Shown one piece after another: positions 9,305 through 18,283 of a DNA stretch of 64,000 nt. Within the stretch, counting starts at the first letter, position 1. Every line of letters begins with the position of its first letter. The DNA is from Lysinibacillus contaminans (GTDB taxonomy: Bacteria > Bacillota > Bacilli > Bacillales_A > Planococcaceae), in NCBI RefSeq assembly GCF_001278945.1, contig NZ_LGRV01000001.1, forward strand, positions 242,416 through 306,415. Reading direction: 5' to 3'. The translations under genes were made by a program, and so were the position numbers. Below the pieces are notes generated by a model. The model had not been told where the DNA came from. It made no database searches and saw only the letters and a program-made list of their open reading frames with translations.

Positions 9305-10030
9305 TTAATTAATAATATTAATGCGACCTTGGAGATCTTCTAAATCTGTACTACGTGCGACTTCTATAAGGAGCACGCTTGGATATTGGTAGTTCACACT
9401 CTCCATTTTCTCTGTTTCAGTATGATCTATTCGATTAAAGTCTAATATAGCTATTGATGCATTCACGCGATTATAGCTTATGGAATGTTCCGAAGTGGAT
9501 TCGATGATTAACTGCTGCTCGGACATATAAACATTTGGGGGTGGTACTTCATCTGCTAAATCAAGACCTTCAATAATAACTGGAAATTGATAATATGAAA
9601 GAACAATACTACCATGCTCGATATCGTCGTTATAACGTAAGCGAATATCGGAATTTAACCAATTACTCCCCTCATTTACCGCAACAGGTATAACATCCCC
9701 TTCAAATTCAAATTGCCAGCTTTTCTTTTTATAGGTTTCTGTTAAAAAAGAAGAATCATTCTCTTCATCATACCGATGTATATCCTCTGTAACCTGCTGA
9801 AGCTTTTGTATTTCTTCACTAGATAATGTTGTTAAAGTAGTCTCTGAAAAAAAGCTTAAATAAAGAAAAGCAAGGAGACCAAAAGCTATATAACCTGTAA
9901 CAACAGCGAAGATATGCTTTGGTGTCCAATGTATCTTCATCCTATTTTTCAGTACCTTTAGTATTTTCAAAACGACTAACATGAACAATACGATGAACAA
10001 TAACGGTAATACAATCATCAAAGTTGTCAT
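9305..10030 (-). CDS. two-helix membrane protein of a YtrA-type operon, function unknown
   Basis: A 241-residue protein with two N-terminal transmembrane helices (about 3-25 and 40-62) and a roughly 175-residue outside domain without cysteines. I recognise no domain. Its start overlaps the end of the upstream permease gene by 4 bases, so it is coupled to the transporter. It could be an accessory or substrate-capturing subunit; this is inference. It is the last gene of the operon. Confidence 0.75.
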   Translation of the reverse strand: MTTLMIVLPLLFIVLFMLVVLKILKVLKNRMKIHWTPKHIFAVVTGYIAFGLLAFLYLSFFSETTLTTLSSEEIQKLQQVTEDIHRYDEENDSSFLTETYKKKSWQFEFEGDVIPVAVNEGSNWLNSDIRLRYNDDIEHGSIVLSYYQFPVIIEGLDLADEVPPPNVYMSEQQLIIESTSEHSISYNRVNASIAILDFNRIDHTETEKMESVNYQYPSVLLIEVARSTDLEDLQGRINIIN

Positions 10031-10755
10031 AAACGGGACACCTCCGATTTACTGGCAATCCAAATAGCAAGGGCAAAGCACAGTGCCGCAACGCTCAATA
10101 TTATTAGACTTACAATTATATTGGGTAACAGTATAAATCCTGCAAGGCTGATTGATTGTGATGATAAATTGAATAACAGTATGCCGATTACTAGAAAAAT
10201 AGTCGTACATACTTTTACGGTAGCTGGTCCTTTGTAGCAATTGCCAAGCAGTAAGCCGATTGCACCAAATAAACAAATGATACTAAAACACACCATTAAA
10301 ATTGTTGGTGAAACAATGAGTTGGTCTACTATCAGAGTCTCATTACTCCATAACAAGACGGCGACTAACTGCAAGTACAGGGAAGAAACCATGATAATCA
10401 CCGCAATTAGGCTATAAAAAATAATAACAATCATGTTAGCAATGGCACAGGACGTACGGCTAGATATAATCGATAAATCATCTATGCGAAACGCTTTTGT
10501 TGTAAAAAGTGTGGCACTAATAAATGCCCAAAACGCAGCAATCATTAAAAATAGATCCAGTGAATAAATGGAGAATTGTACATCTAAATTTCCACGACCG
10601 TAGCCTGAAGAACCACTACCAGAGTCGAAAAGTAAGAGGCCAAATAGTAATTGTAAAGTGATTAAGGTAATTAGTGCAGATAGATATAATTTTGCTTTCC
10701 ATTTCACTTGTTTTTGTACGACTGTTTTCAGTGTTATATTAGTCAAAGACTGCAT
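10027..10755 (-). CDS. ABC transporter permease (YtrC/D-like)
   Basis: About 242 residues with six hydrophobic segments and no binding-protein motif, typical of ABC-2-like permeases in GntR-controlled export operons. The ATG at 10755 is chosen because AAGGAAG lies 8 bases upstream; a GTG nine bases earlier also reads in frame. It overlaps the end of the ATPase gene and the start of the next gene, showing tight translational coupling. Confidence 0.78.
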   Translation of the reverse strand: MQSLTNITLKTVVQKQVKWKAKLYLSALITLITLQLLFGLLLFDSGSGSSGYGRGNLDVQFSIYSLDLFLMIAAFWAFISATLFTTKAFRIDDLSIISSRTSCAIANMIVIIFYSLIAVIIMVSSLYLQLVAVLLWSNETLIVDQLIVSPTILMVCFSIICLFGAIGLLLGNCYKGPATVKVCTTIFLVIGILLFNLSSQSISLAGFILLPNIIVSLIILSVAALCFALAIWIASKSEVSRL

Positions 10756-11632
10756 CGATATCACTTCCTTCGCTACTTGTTAAATACATACAGACATCAC
10801 TTGTTGATAAATGTGCAGTTGTAATCCCCTTTTTTTGTAGCACATCTTCTTGAATGAAAAGTTTACTAGCCTCCACTACAACTGTAGTCATGCCAGCTAT
10901 CTCTTTTTTTGTATATATGATTGAGTCCGCTAGAATTGGGGCAAGCGCATGACTCGGTCCAGTAAGTGAAATCAGTTGTTGTTTTAATTCATCTATCGGA
11001 GCATGGGCAATGACAACACCTTCGTTGATTAATAAAATTTCCTCTAAAATAGACTCCATCTCTTGTAAATGATGACTAGCAATTAAAATCGTACGCGGGA
11101 AGGCGATATATTCTTTCAAAATCGCACGGTAAAAATCATTTCGAATTGCTTCATCCATACCATTCATAGGTTCATCTAAAATCGTCAGCGCACAGCGACT
11201 TGCAAGCCCGTAAATCAGATTAAATGTAGCTAGTTGCCCCTTTGACAATTGCTCATGTTTTGCTTTTTTTGCTAATCTTGCATAATCGAGCAGTCTAAAT
11301 GCCAGTTCACCCTGCCAGTTCGGATAAAAATCAGCACCCATTCCAAGGATTTCTTCTAGCGTTAAATAATTAGAAAAACTTAAGCGATCATCAATCATAA
11401 TTGTATTTGCCGCTGTTTGAATATTATTAAAGGGTTTTTCACCAAATACATGGCAAGTGCCACGTGTCGGCTGCAAGTAGCCTGCCAAAATATGTAGTAG
11501 TGTGGATTTTCCAGCTCCGTTACGTCCAATGATGCCGACAATCTTTTCGGATTCAATTGCGCATGTTATGTTTTGCAATGCTTTGTGGCTGCCAAAGTTT
11601 TTTGCTAGCTGTTCACATTGAATCATTTTCAT
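10739..11632 (-). CDS. ABC transporter ATP-binding protein (YtrB-like)
   Basis: A 297-residue ATPase with Walker A GRNGAGKS (36-43), signature LSKGQL (the usual G-G is K-G here, common in this subfamily), Walker B LTILDEPMNGMD and the switch histidine in SHHLQE. The C-terminal 80 residues form the accessory region typical of YtrB/BcrA-type ATPases. It overlaps the regulator gene by 4 bases. Such systems export or detoxify cell-envelope-active compounds and are switched on by antibiotics; the substrate here is unknown. Confidence 0.88.
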   Translation of the reverse strand: MKMIQCEQLAKNFGSHKALQNITCAIESEKIVGIIGRNGAGKSTLLHILAGYLQPTRGTCHVFGEKPFNNIQTAANTIMIDDRLSFSNYLTLEEILGMGADFYPNWQGELAFRLLDYARLAKKAKHEQLSKGQLATFNLIYGLASRCALTILDEPMNGMDEAIRNDFYRAILKEYIAFPRTILIASHHLQEMESILEEILLINEGVVIAHAPIDELKQQLISLTGPSHALAPILADSIIYTKKEIAGMTTVVVEASKLFIQEDVLQKKGITTAHLSTSDVCMYLTSSEGSDIDAVFD

Positions 11633-12003
11633 TTTAATCCCTCCTGAGTCCTCCGAATAAGAGCGAGCAATTCCTCATCTGAAACAAGGAGTCGATTTGC
11701 TTCAATGACAAGATTCTGTGCCATTTTCGTCAAGGTTTCATTGCGTCGCTTCGTTAAAATTCTTTCCTTTGCATCTGTTGTTACGAACATGCCAAGCCCT
11801 CGTTTCTTATAGAGAAGTTGTTCTTCTAGTAAAATAGTGAGTCCTTTGCCTGCTGTTGCAGGATTGATATTAAATAATTCTGCGAGCTGATACTGTGAAT
11901 ACACTTTGTCGTCTGTTTGTAAGCGATCTGCTACAATCTCATGTTGTAACCATTCCGCAATTTGAATATAGATGGGCGTCGTACTATCTAAATTGACATA
12001 CAC
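11629..12003 (-). CDS. GntR-family repressor, YtrA subfamily
   Basis: About 124 residues: an N-terminal winged helix (PIYIQIAEWLQHEI, then the recognition region QYQLAELFNINPATAGKGL) and a short C-terminal dimerisation tail, as in YtrA/YhcF. The GTG start at 12003 is chosen because TGGAGG lies 7 bases upstream; an in-frame GTG at 12036 would begin upstream of this site. It heads the operon and very likely represses its own promoter, where a dyad overlaps the -10 region. Confidence 0.88.
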   Translation of the reverse strand: MYVNLDSTTPIYIQIAEWLQHEIVADRLQTDDKVYSQYQLAELFNINPATAGKGLTILLEEQLLYKKRGLGMFVTTDAKERILTKRRNETLTKMAQNLVIEANRLLVSDEELLALIRRTQEGLK

Positions 12004-12043
12004 AAAAAAGCCTCCATTCTGTATTTTTGGTGACACAGTGCAT

Positions 12044-12086
12044 TAGTGTTGTAATGTACTATAAACTAAATTTGGAAATATGTCCA
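12044..12086 (-). promoter_or_regulatory. promoter and candidate operator of the GntR/ABC operon
   Basis: On the minus strand TGGACA (plus 12081-12086) and TATAGT (12058-12063) are 17 bases apart. An interrupted dyad TAGTGTTGTAATGTACTA (12044-12061) overlaps the -10 and start site. This is the position expected for autorepression by the YtrA-like regulator. Confidence 0.7.
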
Positions 12087-12365
12087 TGTGGAAAAATTAT
12101 GGTAATATTCGAAAGGGCGGGGAATCATAGGGGCAATATGATTAAAGAATGTTACTTATATAAACTGTTCTTTTGGCTGTATTTATCGAGGTCCTTCGGA
12201 AATACTTCTAAATATATATGAAAAAAGGATTAAATATACAAAAAAATAGTTCAATACTAATTGTTTTATTTTTGACTTTAATTCTACTTCATAGAGAGTA
12301 AGCATATAGTAATAAAAGGTGTTATAATAGAATTTACTAGAAAATGGAGAATCGGGGTCAACGAA

Positions 12366-13601
12366 ATGGAAGTATTCATCGGCAGACAGCCAATCTTTAA
12401 TCTTCACGAACAGGTCGTTGCGTATGAGTTATTGTATCGCAGTAAAAATATGAATGCATTTCCTATGGTCGATCCGGACGCAGCTACAATCGATGTATTA
12501 GTAAACTCATTTCTATCGATTGGGATAGAAGAAGTCACGAAAGGGAAGCCTTGTTTTGTGAACTTTACAGATAATTTATTAAAAAGTACATTAACGGATT
12601 ACTTAAATCCAGCACAGCTTGTGATTGAAATTTTAGAAGATGTACCTATTAACATACAATTAGTGGAACGTGTGAAAGAACTGAAATCACTAGGCTATAA
12701 AATAGCATTAGATGATTTTGTTTTAGATAGTCGTGTGGAAGTATATGATGAGTTATTTGCGTACATTGATTATATTAAAGTCGACTTTTTATTATTGCCC
12801 TTACTTGAGCGGATGGAAATTGAAAATAAAGTAAAAGAAAATTTCCCTCATATAATACTACTTGCTGAAAAGGTAGAGACAAGAAATCAATTTGATGTAG
12901 CGAAGCATTCAGGCTACCAGCTTTTTCAAGGGTACTTCTTTGAACAGCCGCAAATTATTAGAGCAACAGATATTCCTGCAAATACATTGCAATATTTTCA
13001 AATCCTTGCATTATTGAAGGATGAAGAACCAAATATCAATATATTAGCAGAAAACATTGAACGTGATATTTCTTTGACGTATAAATTACTTCAAATGATT
13101 AATAATTCTACTAAACGCTCCAAATCGAAAGTACGCTCTATTAAGCAAGCCATTTTGCTATTAGGGCTAGGAGAACTTCGGAAATGGATTTATTTACTTG
13201 CGATGCGTGAAATAGATATGAATCCAGATACAGATCTTTTCAAAGAATTGATGCGAACATCACTTTTTAGAGCTAAGGTTTGCGAAAAATTAGCGAAACT
13301 TTCATATAAACAAAATTTCTCTGAGTATTTCTTAATTGGTATGTTCTCGGTAATTGATAGTCTGTTGCAACGACCAATGAATCTCATTTTGAATCAATTA
13401 CCATTTCCCGAAGAAATTATAGAGACGATATTAGGTAAGCAGACGGAAATGTCACCCTATTTAGATTTTAGTATTGCATTAGGTAAATTAGATTGGGATA
13501 CGTTAGAGATATTAGCGCCGAAATTCGATTTGGATATGGAAAGTATGGATTTATTATATAATGAAGCGTTAAATTGGGCGGAAACGTCATATATAACTTG
13601 A
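12366..13601 (+). CDS. pdeH: EAL-HDOD protein, c-di-GMP phosphodiesterase PdeH-like
   Basis: The 411-residue protein has an EAL domain (about 1-195) followed by an HDOD domain (about 200-400), the architecture of B. subtilis YuxH/PdeH. The residues needed for catalysis all appear present: E21-L-L, N66, E88, the D116-D117 pair, K138, E168/E171 and Q188. The EAL triplet reads ELL. It would hydrolyse cyclic di-GMP and favour motility. ATG has GGGG about 8 bases upstream, and TATAAT at 12323-12328 is a plausible -10. Its terminator hairpin is split by an insertion sequence. Confidence 0.82.
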   Translation: MEVFIGRQPIFNLHEQVVAYELLYRSKNMNAFPMVDPDAATIDVLVNSFLSIGIEEVTKGKPCFVNFTDNLLKSTLTDYLNPAQLVIEILEDVPINIQLVERVKELKSLGYKIALDDFVLDSRVEVYDELFAYIDYIKVDFLLLPLLERMEIENKVKENFPHIILLAEKVETRNQFDVAKHSGYQLFQGYFFEQPQIIRATDIPANTLQYFQILALLKDEEPNINILAENIERDISLTYKLLQMINNSTKRSKSKVRSIKQAILLLGLGELRKWIYLLAMREIDMNPDTDLFKELMRTSLFRAKVCEKLAKLSYKQNFSEYFLIGMFSVIDSLLQRPMNLILNQLPFPEEIIETILGKQTEMSPYLDFSIALGKLDWDTLEILAPKFDLDMESMDLLYNEALNWAETSYIT

Positions 13602-13682
13602 TTCATTGGGGCCAAAACGTCCATAGAAAAAGATCTATCTCTAGACTGACATAACGATATGAGACACATATAAAACACCTTA

Positions 13683-14543
13683 TTAGGCTGCCATTACACC
13701 ATATTTTATGGGTGTTAGGTAGCCTAATTTTTCTTGGATACGTTCTTCATTATAATAATTTAAATAGGTAATTACCCGCTCAATTACGTCTTGATTACGT
13801 AATGAATTAAATTTAACATATTGAAATTCCTCAGACTTTAAGTTCGAATGAAAAGATTCAATCACCGCATTGTCCCAACAGTTTCCTCTACGTGACATGC
13901 TGCTGACAAGGTCGTTTTCCTTAATGTAGGCCTGATACGCATATGACGTGTAAACACTCCCTTGATCTGAATGCACAATCACACCTTCGGGGTGGTTACG
14001 GACAGACAGTGCCTCCTTTAACGTGTCGATTACCAGTAGTGTCTGTTGATGATCGTATAATTTATAAGCGACAATTTCATTATTGAATAGATCCATAATG
14101 GTCGAAAGATATTTTGTAGTACTGCCATACTGAATATATGTAATGTCTGTCACCCACTTCTTGTTCGGTTCACTAGCCGTGAAATCTCGTTCAAGAAGAT
14201 TAGGGGCAATTATGATACTTTCACCTTGGGATTTCCACTTCCGTTTTGGCTTGATACGGCACTGTAAGTTATGCTTTTGCATGAGGTTCTGAACTGTATT
14301 GCGATTCAATTTTATATTATGTTTCTGCTTCAACATTGCCTTTATTTTTCTATGACCATTCCGATACTTAGTGCTTTTGCACAGTTCTATAATAGATTCC
14401 TCTACTACTGAAAGCGACTTATTTATGCCGTGAAGATACCATCTATAATAGTTCGCCCGTGGTACTCCTAACGCGGATAGGATAGCTGTAATCGTGTACT
14501 TCTTTCTAAGTTTCTCTACAATCTGTAGAACTATTTCTTTTTT
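13683..14543 (-). CDS. IS3-family transposase OrfB (DDE domain, made by -1 frameshift)
   Basis: The reading frame is open from the slip site near 14538 to the stop at 13683, about 285 residues. The first in-frame ATG (14336) is internal to the domain. The RNase-H-fold catalytic residues are in VTDITYIQYG (first Asp), VIVHSDQGSVY (second Asp) and NAVIESFHSNLK (Glu). RGNCWDNA is the family hallmark. It is expected to be expressed mainly as an OrfAB fusion with the upstream orfA. No disruption is seen. Confidence 0.9.
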   Translation of the reverse strand, partial: KKEIVLQIVEKLRKKYTITAILSALGVPRANYYRWYLHGINKSLSVVEESIIELCKSTKYRNGHRKIKAMLKQKHNIKLNRNTVQNLMQKHNLQCRIKPKRKWKSQGESIIIAPNLLERDFTASEPNKKWVTDITYIQYGSTTKYLSTIMDLFNNEIVAYKLYDHQQTLLVIDTLKEALSVRNHPEGVIVHSDQGSVYTSYAYQAYIKENDLVSSMSRRGNCWDNAVIESFHSNLKSEEFQYVKFNSLRNQDVIERVITYLNYYNEERIQEKLGYLTPIKYGVMAA

Positions 14544-14848
14544 AACTCCCTTTCGATTTCCATGTACTTTTTTAGAATTTCGTTCTCCATCTTCAAATGT
14601 GATAATTGTCGTTCCCGTTTATCGTCTTCACTGGCTAACTCGGGACCGTGACCGAAAGTGTATTGTTTACCAATCGGCTGATCAAATCGATAAATTTCAT
14701 TCGCGCGATACCATTTCATCCAAGTTTCGACCTGTGATTTGTTTTTGATTCCGTGTTTCTCCATAATTTCATTAGTTGTCAATTCACCACTTAGTTTATC
14801 TTTAACAACAGCCCATTTAACTTCGCTTGAATATACGTTCTTGCCCAT
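14531..14848 (-). CDS. IS3-family OrfA (DNA-binding, leucine-zipper protein)
   Basis: A 105-residue protein starting MGKNVYSSEVKWAVV at ATG 14848, with GGAGGTG upstream. It has an N-terminal helix-turn-helix and a C-terminal coiled coil, which bind the IS ends and mediate multimerisation. Its end, GAGTTAAAAAAGAAATAG, contains A-AAA-AAG. A -1 slip there continues into the orfB frame, giving the OrfAB transposase. Confidence 0.88.
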   Translation of the reverse strand: MGKNVYSSEVKWAVVKDKLSGELTTNEIMEKHGIKNKSQVETWMKWYRANEIYRFDQPIGKQYTFGHGPELASEDDKRERQLSHLKMENEILKKYMEIERELKKK

Positions 14849-15057
14849 GCAAAAACACCTCCGATGTAAGTACTTTTTACAAGTGTACCACTCCGAAGGT
14901 GTTTTATATTGTCTCAATAATTTAGGTTAGTCCACTCAAAGATTTTGAGATAGATCTTTTTTGCTTTATCCTAATGAACTTCTCATTGAGAGAACAATTT
15001 GCTATAATCATCACTACTTTAGGAAAAAATTCAGATATTTGAAGTGGGTGTGAGCAA

Positions 15058-15906
15058 ATGAAGGTTTCAAATGATTTACGATATGCAATTCTAGAATATC
15101 TATATGTCATCGCAGGCGCTACCATTATTGCCATTGGCTTTAATGCTTTTTTACTTCCAAATCAAGTGGCATCTGGTGGTGTGAGTGGCATAAGTACCAT
15201 ATTGCATGGATTATTCGGTTGGAATCCGGGGCTTGTACAATATGCTTTTAATATTCCTTTATTTATAGCAGGTGTTTTATTGCTCGGGAAAAAATTCGGG
15301 TTGAAATCATTTGTTGGTACGATTACGTTACCCTTTGTTGTTTTATTAACAGATAACTGGGAACCGTGGACAGATAATCCTCTACTAGGTGCGTTATTTG
15401 GTGGGATTGTTGTCGGTTTGGGTATAGGGCTTGTTTTTAAAGGGAACGCTTCTACTGGTGGTACCGACTTATTGGCACAAATTATTACGAAGTATACAGG
15501 ATTAACTCTTGGTACTAGTGTGTTATTAATTGATGGTTTAATTGCAATTAGTGCAGCAGTAGTTTTTGATTTAGAAAAAGGCCTATATGCACTGATTGGT
15601 TTATATGTAACAACGAAAACGATTGATATTATTCAACTCGGCTTTAGTCAATCTAAAATGGTCTATATTATTACTAAGAAGCAAGATGAAGTGCGTGATG
15701 CCATTTATGCAGAAATTAATCGTGGTGTTACGAAATTACCTGCAATTGGTGGATATACAGGAGAAGAACGACCAGTACTTATGGTAGTTGTTTATCAAAC
15801 AGAATTCACAAAGCTGAAACAACTCATTAAAAACGTTGATCCATCTGCGTTTGTTATCGTTTCTGATGCGTATGAGGTGTTAGGAGAAGGTTTCAAACGA
15901 GTATAA
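15058..15906 (+). CDS. YitT-family membrane protein (YvjA-like)
   Basis: A 282-residue protein with five to six N-terminal transmembrane helices (DUF161) carrying GNASTGGTDLLAQI. A C-terminal cytoplasmic domain (about 195-282, DUF2179) includes YIITKK and TKLPAIGGYTGEERPVL. The function of the family is not established. The ATG has a weak GGGTGTGAG ribosome site. The next gene is cccB; in B. subtilis the YitT-family gene yvjA also adjoins cccB, which supports the assignment. Confidence 0.82.
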   Translation: MKVSNDLRYAILEYLYVIAGATIIAIGFNAFLLPNQVASGGVSGISTILHGLFGWNPGLVQYAFNIPLFIAGVLLLGKKFGLKSFVGTITLPFVVLLTDNWEPWTDNPLLGALFGGIVVGLGIGLVFKGNASTGGTDLLAQIITKYTGLTLGTSVLLIDGLIAISAAVVFDLEKGLYALIGLYVTTKTIDIIQLGFSQSKMVYIITKKQDEVRDAIYAEINRGVTKLPAIGGYTGEERPVLMVVVYQTEFTKLKQLIKNVDPSAFVIVSDAYEVLGEGFKRV

Positions 15907-15961
15907 TTTTGGTATAGTGTTGAGGTAAGGTATTTTTTATATATTATGAGGAGGGGTACTA

Positions 15962-16288
15962 ATGAAAAAAGCAATGTTAACATTAGTGTTCGGTTCAGCA
16001 ATATTCTTAGCTGCTTGTGGCGGCGGAGATGACAAAGAGACAGCAGAAAAAGGTGCAGAAACTACACCAGAAGGCGAAGTAATTGCAATGAAATCATGCG
16101 TATCTTGTCACGGTGGCGAATTACAAGGTATGGGTAATACTCCTGCACTAAATGATGTTGGTTCTCGTCTTTCGGAAGCAGAATTATTAGACATCATTAA
16201 CAACGGTACAGATAAGGGTATGCCAGGTGGACTTGTTAAAGGCGAAGATGCTGAAGCAGTTGCGTCTTGGTTAGCTACTCAAAAATAA
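15962..16288 (+). CDS. cccB: cytochrome c-551 lipoprotein
   Basis: A 108-residue lipoprotein: signal peptide with lipobox LAAC (Cys19), a Gly/Asp/Glu-rich linker, and a small class I cytochrome c domain with heme motif CVSCH at 46-50 and probable axial Met87 (GMPGG). It carries electrons on the outer face of the membrane to a terminal oxidase. GAGGAGGGG lies before the ATG. It is probably modified by Lgt, encoded 1.2 kb downstream. Confidence 0.92.
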   Translation: MKKAMLTLVFGSAIFLAACGGGDDKETAEKGAETTPEGEVIAMKSCVSCHGGELQGMGNTPALNDVGSRLSEAELLDIINNGTDKGMPGGLVKGEDAEAVASWLATQK

Positions 16289-16300
16289 AAATATTTTCAA

Positions 16301-16334
16301 AAAACTAACGGTTCTGGAGACCCGTTGGTTTTTT
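16301..16334 (+). terminator. Rho-independent terminator of cccB
   Basis: AACTAACGG pairs with CCGTTGGTT around a 10-nt loop, followed by a T tract. Confidence 0.85.
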
Positions 16335-16492
16335 TATTTTTTTAGAGAATCCTTCCTAATTTATGTTTACGGCGCCTAGCATCTTCAAGAACATGCAAAG
16401 ATGACAAAATAAGCGCAAAAACATTCATTTTGATGATAGTCGTGCTAAAATAAAACAATATTCAGTTCGCTTGAATGGAGGCGCTAAACACA

Positions 16493-17428
16493 ATGGTGGT
16501 TATATCAACGAGAGATGTAATGGAAAAATTTAATCTAGAGTTAGTAAGTGGAGAAGAAGGAATTGGTAAAACGATTTCAACGAGTGACATATCTAGACCT
16601 GGACTTGAAATGGCCGGATATTTTAATCATTATCCTGCAAATCGTGTTCAATTATTAGGGAAAACAGAACTATCTTTTTTTGAAATGCTACCGCGAGATT
16701 TGAAAATTGAGCGGATGCGTTTACTGTGTTCTCCGGATACACCAGCTATTATTATTTCACGGGGATTAGAAGTACCTGAGGAGCTTATACAAGGTTCCAA
16801 TGAGAAGCATGTACCTGTCTTAAAAACGAATATGACAACTACAAAATTTTCTAGTCGGTTAACGAATTATTTAGAAGGACGCTTAGCGCCAATGACTGCA
16901 GCGCATGGTGTATTAGTTGATGTATATGGAATTGGTGTACTGATAGTCGGGAAAAGTGGCGTTGGAAAAAGTGAGACTGCACTTGAATTAGTGAAAAAAG
17001 GGCATCGTCTTGTGGCTGATGATTGTGTAGAAATTCGTCAAGAATCGGAAAACTTATTAATCGGTAGTCCGCCCCCATTACTTGAGCATTTACTTGAAAT
17101 ACGTGGTATTGGCATTATTGATGTGATGACTTTATTTGGAGCGAGTGCTATTCGACCGTATAAGCGCATTACTTTAATTATAGAGCTGGAGATTTGGGAT
17201 CCTGATAAGGTGTATGATCGTCTAGGATTAGAAGAAGAGAAGATGAAACTTATCGATACAGAGCTGACGAAGTTAACGATTCCAGTGCGACCTGGACGTA
17301 ATCTTTCTGTTATTATCGAAGTAGCTGCCATGAATTATCGTTTGAAAAGAATGGGTGTCAATGCGGCAGAGGAGTTTTCAAGAAGACTAGATGAGGTCAT
17401 TTCATCTAATGATGAACTAGACGATTAA
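16493..17428 (+). CDS. hprK: HPr(Ser) kinase/phosphorylase
   Basis: The 311-residue bifunctional enzyme phosphorylates and dephosphorylates Ser46 of HPr and Crh, the central signal of CcpA-dependent catabolite control. The N-terminal domain is followed by the P-loop GKSGVGKS at 153-160, the conserved [11 protein letters not shown] segment and the C-terminal [11 protein letters not shown] signature. The ATG at 16493 aligns with the B. subtilis start and has TGGAGG upstream; an earlier in-frame ATG at 16475 precedes that site. It is first of hprK-lgt-ppaX-yvoF, the same order as in B. subtilis. Confidence 0.95.
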   Translation: MVVISTRDVMEKFNLELVSGEEGIGKTISTSDISRPGLEMAGYFNHYPANRVQLLGKTELSFFEMLPRDLKIERMRLLCSPDTPAIIISRGLEVPEELIQGSNEKHVPVLKTNMTTTKFSSRLTNYLEGRLAPMTAAHGVLVDVYGIGVLIVGKSGVGKSETALELVKKGHRLVADDCVEIRQESENLLIGSPPPLLEHLLEIRGIGIIDVMTLFGASAIRPYKRITLIIELEIWDPDKVYDRLGLEEEKMKLIDTELTKLTIPVRPGRNLSVIIEVAAMNYRLKRMGVNAAEEFSRRLDEVISSNDELDD

Positions 17429-17449
17429 GGATGTTGAGAGGAGAATATA

Positions 17450-18271
17450 ATGGATTTACTACTATTAGATATTAACCCAGTGGCCTTTCAGTTAGGGCCG
17501 ATTTCTGTGCGTTGGTATGGATTACTGATTGTATCGGGTATACTTATAGCATATTTTGTAGGGCAAAAAGAAGCGGTGAAGCGAGGCTTGCCTGAGGATT
17601 TTATAGCCGATTTACTATTATGGGTAGTACCAATTTCGATCGTCTGTGCGCGCATTTACTATGTTTCGATGCGATGGGATTATTACGGTCAAAATCCCGG
17701 GAAGATTATTGAGATTTGGAATGGTGGGATTGCCATTCATGGTGCATTATTAGGCGGCTTTGCGACTGCTTACATATTTACACGAATTAAAGGGGTAAGT
17801 TTTTTACGTGTGGCAGATATAGCTGCACCAAGTATTTTAATTGGGCAAATTATTGGGCGCTGGGGTAACTTCATGAACCAAGAGGCATACGGTGGCCCTG
17901 TATCACGTGAATTTTTGGAAAACTTAATGTTACCAGATTGGATCATCAATCAAATGTACATTGAAGAGCTAGGCACTCATGTACACCCCACGTTTTTATA
18001 TGAATCTGTATGGAATGTAATTGGTTTAATTATTTTGCTAGCGCTACGCAAGGTCAATTTAAATCGTGGGGAAATATTCTTTAGCTATATAATTTGGTAT
18101 TCAATTGGACGTTTCTATATCGAGGGCTTACGTACAGATAGCTTATACTTGGTCGGTGATTTACGCTCTGCACAGGTAGTATCTATTATTGGTATCGTAG
18201 TTGGGCTAGTGGCAATAATATACCGCCGCTTAAAAGTGAAACCTGCTATAAAGTATTTAGATAACAAATAA
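17450..18271 (+). CDS. lgt: prolipoprotein diacylglyceryl transferase
   Basis: A 273-residue polytopic membrane enzyme transferring diacylglycerol from phosphatidylglycerol to the lipobox cysteine. Seven hydrophobic segments and the family signature [14 protein letters not shown] (from about residue 140) are present, with the HPTFLYES motif further on. GAGAGGAGA precedes the ATG. It lies 21 bases after hprK and 12 bases before ppaX, so it belongs to the same transcript. Confidence 0.95.
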   Translation: MDLLLLDINPVAFQLGPISVRWYGLLIVSGILIAYFVGQKEAVKRGLPEDFIADLLLWVVPISIVCARIYYVSMRWDYYGQNPGKIIEIWNGGIAIHGALLGGFATAYIFTRIKGVSFLRVADIAAPSILIGQIIGRWGNFMNQEAYGGPVSREFLENLMLPDWIINQMYIEELGTHVHPTFLYESVWNVIGLIILLALRKVNLNRGEIFFSYIIWYSIGRFYIEGLRTDSLYLVGDLRSAQVVSIIGIVVGLVAIIYRRLKVKPAIKYLDNK

Positions 18272-18283
18272 GAGGTGTACAGG

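Larger units (their letters stand above)
13660..14916 (-). mobile_element. complete IS3-family insertion sequence
   Basis: The 1257-bp element begins TGAGAC and ends GTCTCA. Imperfect terminal repeats of about 20 bp share the block ATATAAAACACCTT. ATA flanks both ends (13657-13659 and 14917-14919), a 3-bp target duplication typical of IS3. It encodes orfA and orfB in overlapping frames joined by an A6G slip site. Both frames are intact, so it may be active. It is inserted in the loop of the pdeH terminator. Confidence 0.9.
13627..14962 (+). terminator. hairpin terminator of pdeH split by an IS3 element
   Basis: AAAAAGATCTATCTC (13627-13641) is exactly complementary to GAGATAGATCTTTTT (from 14947), and the right arm ends in six T. 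A second inner pair, GACTGAC (13644-13650) and GTTAGTC (14926-14932), also matches. Removing the insertion restores one stem-loop just after pdeH. As it stands the arms are 1.3 kb apart. Confidence 0.75.

Noticed and set aside
12027-12221. 64-codon plus-strand frame upstream of pdeH
   Set aside because: It lies over the promoter/operator of the divergent GntR operon and has no ribosome site.
12366-12960. Inactive (degenerate) EAL domain
   Set aside because: Although the triplet reads ELL, the other metal and catalytic residues (N66, E88, D116, D117, K138, E168, Q188) are all present.
16475-16492. Longer N-terminus for HprK starting at 16475
   Set aside because: The ribosome site TGGAGG lies inside this extension, and the family start aligns with ATG 16493.
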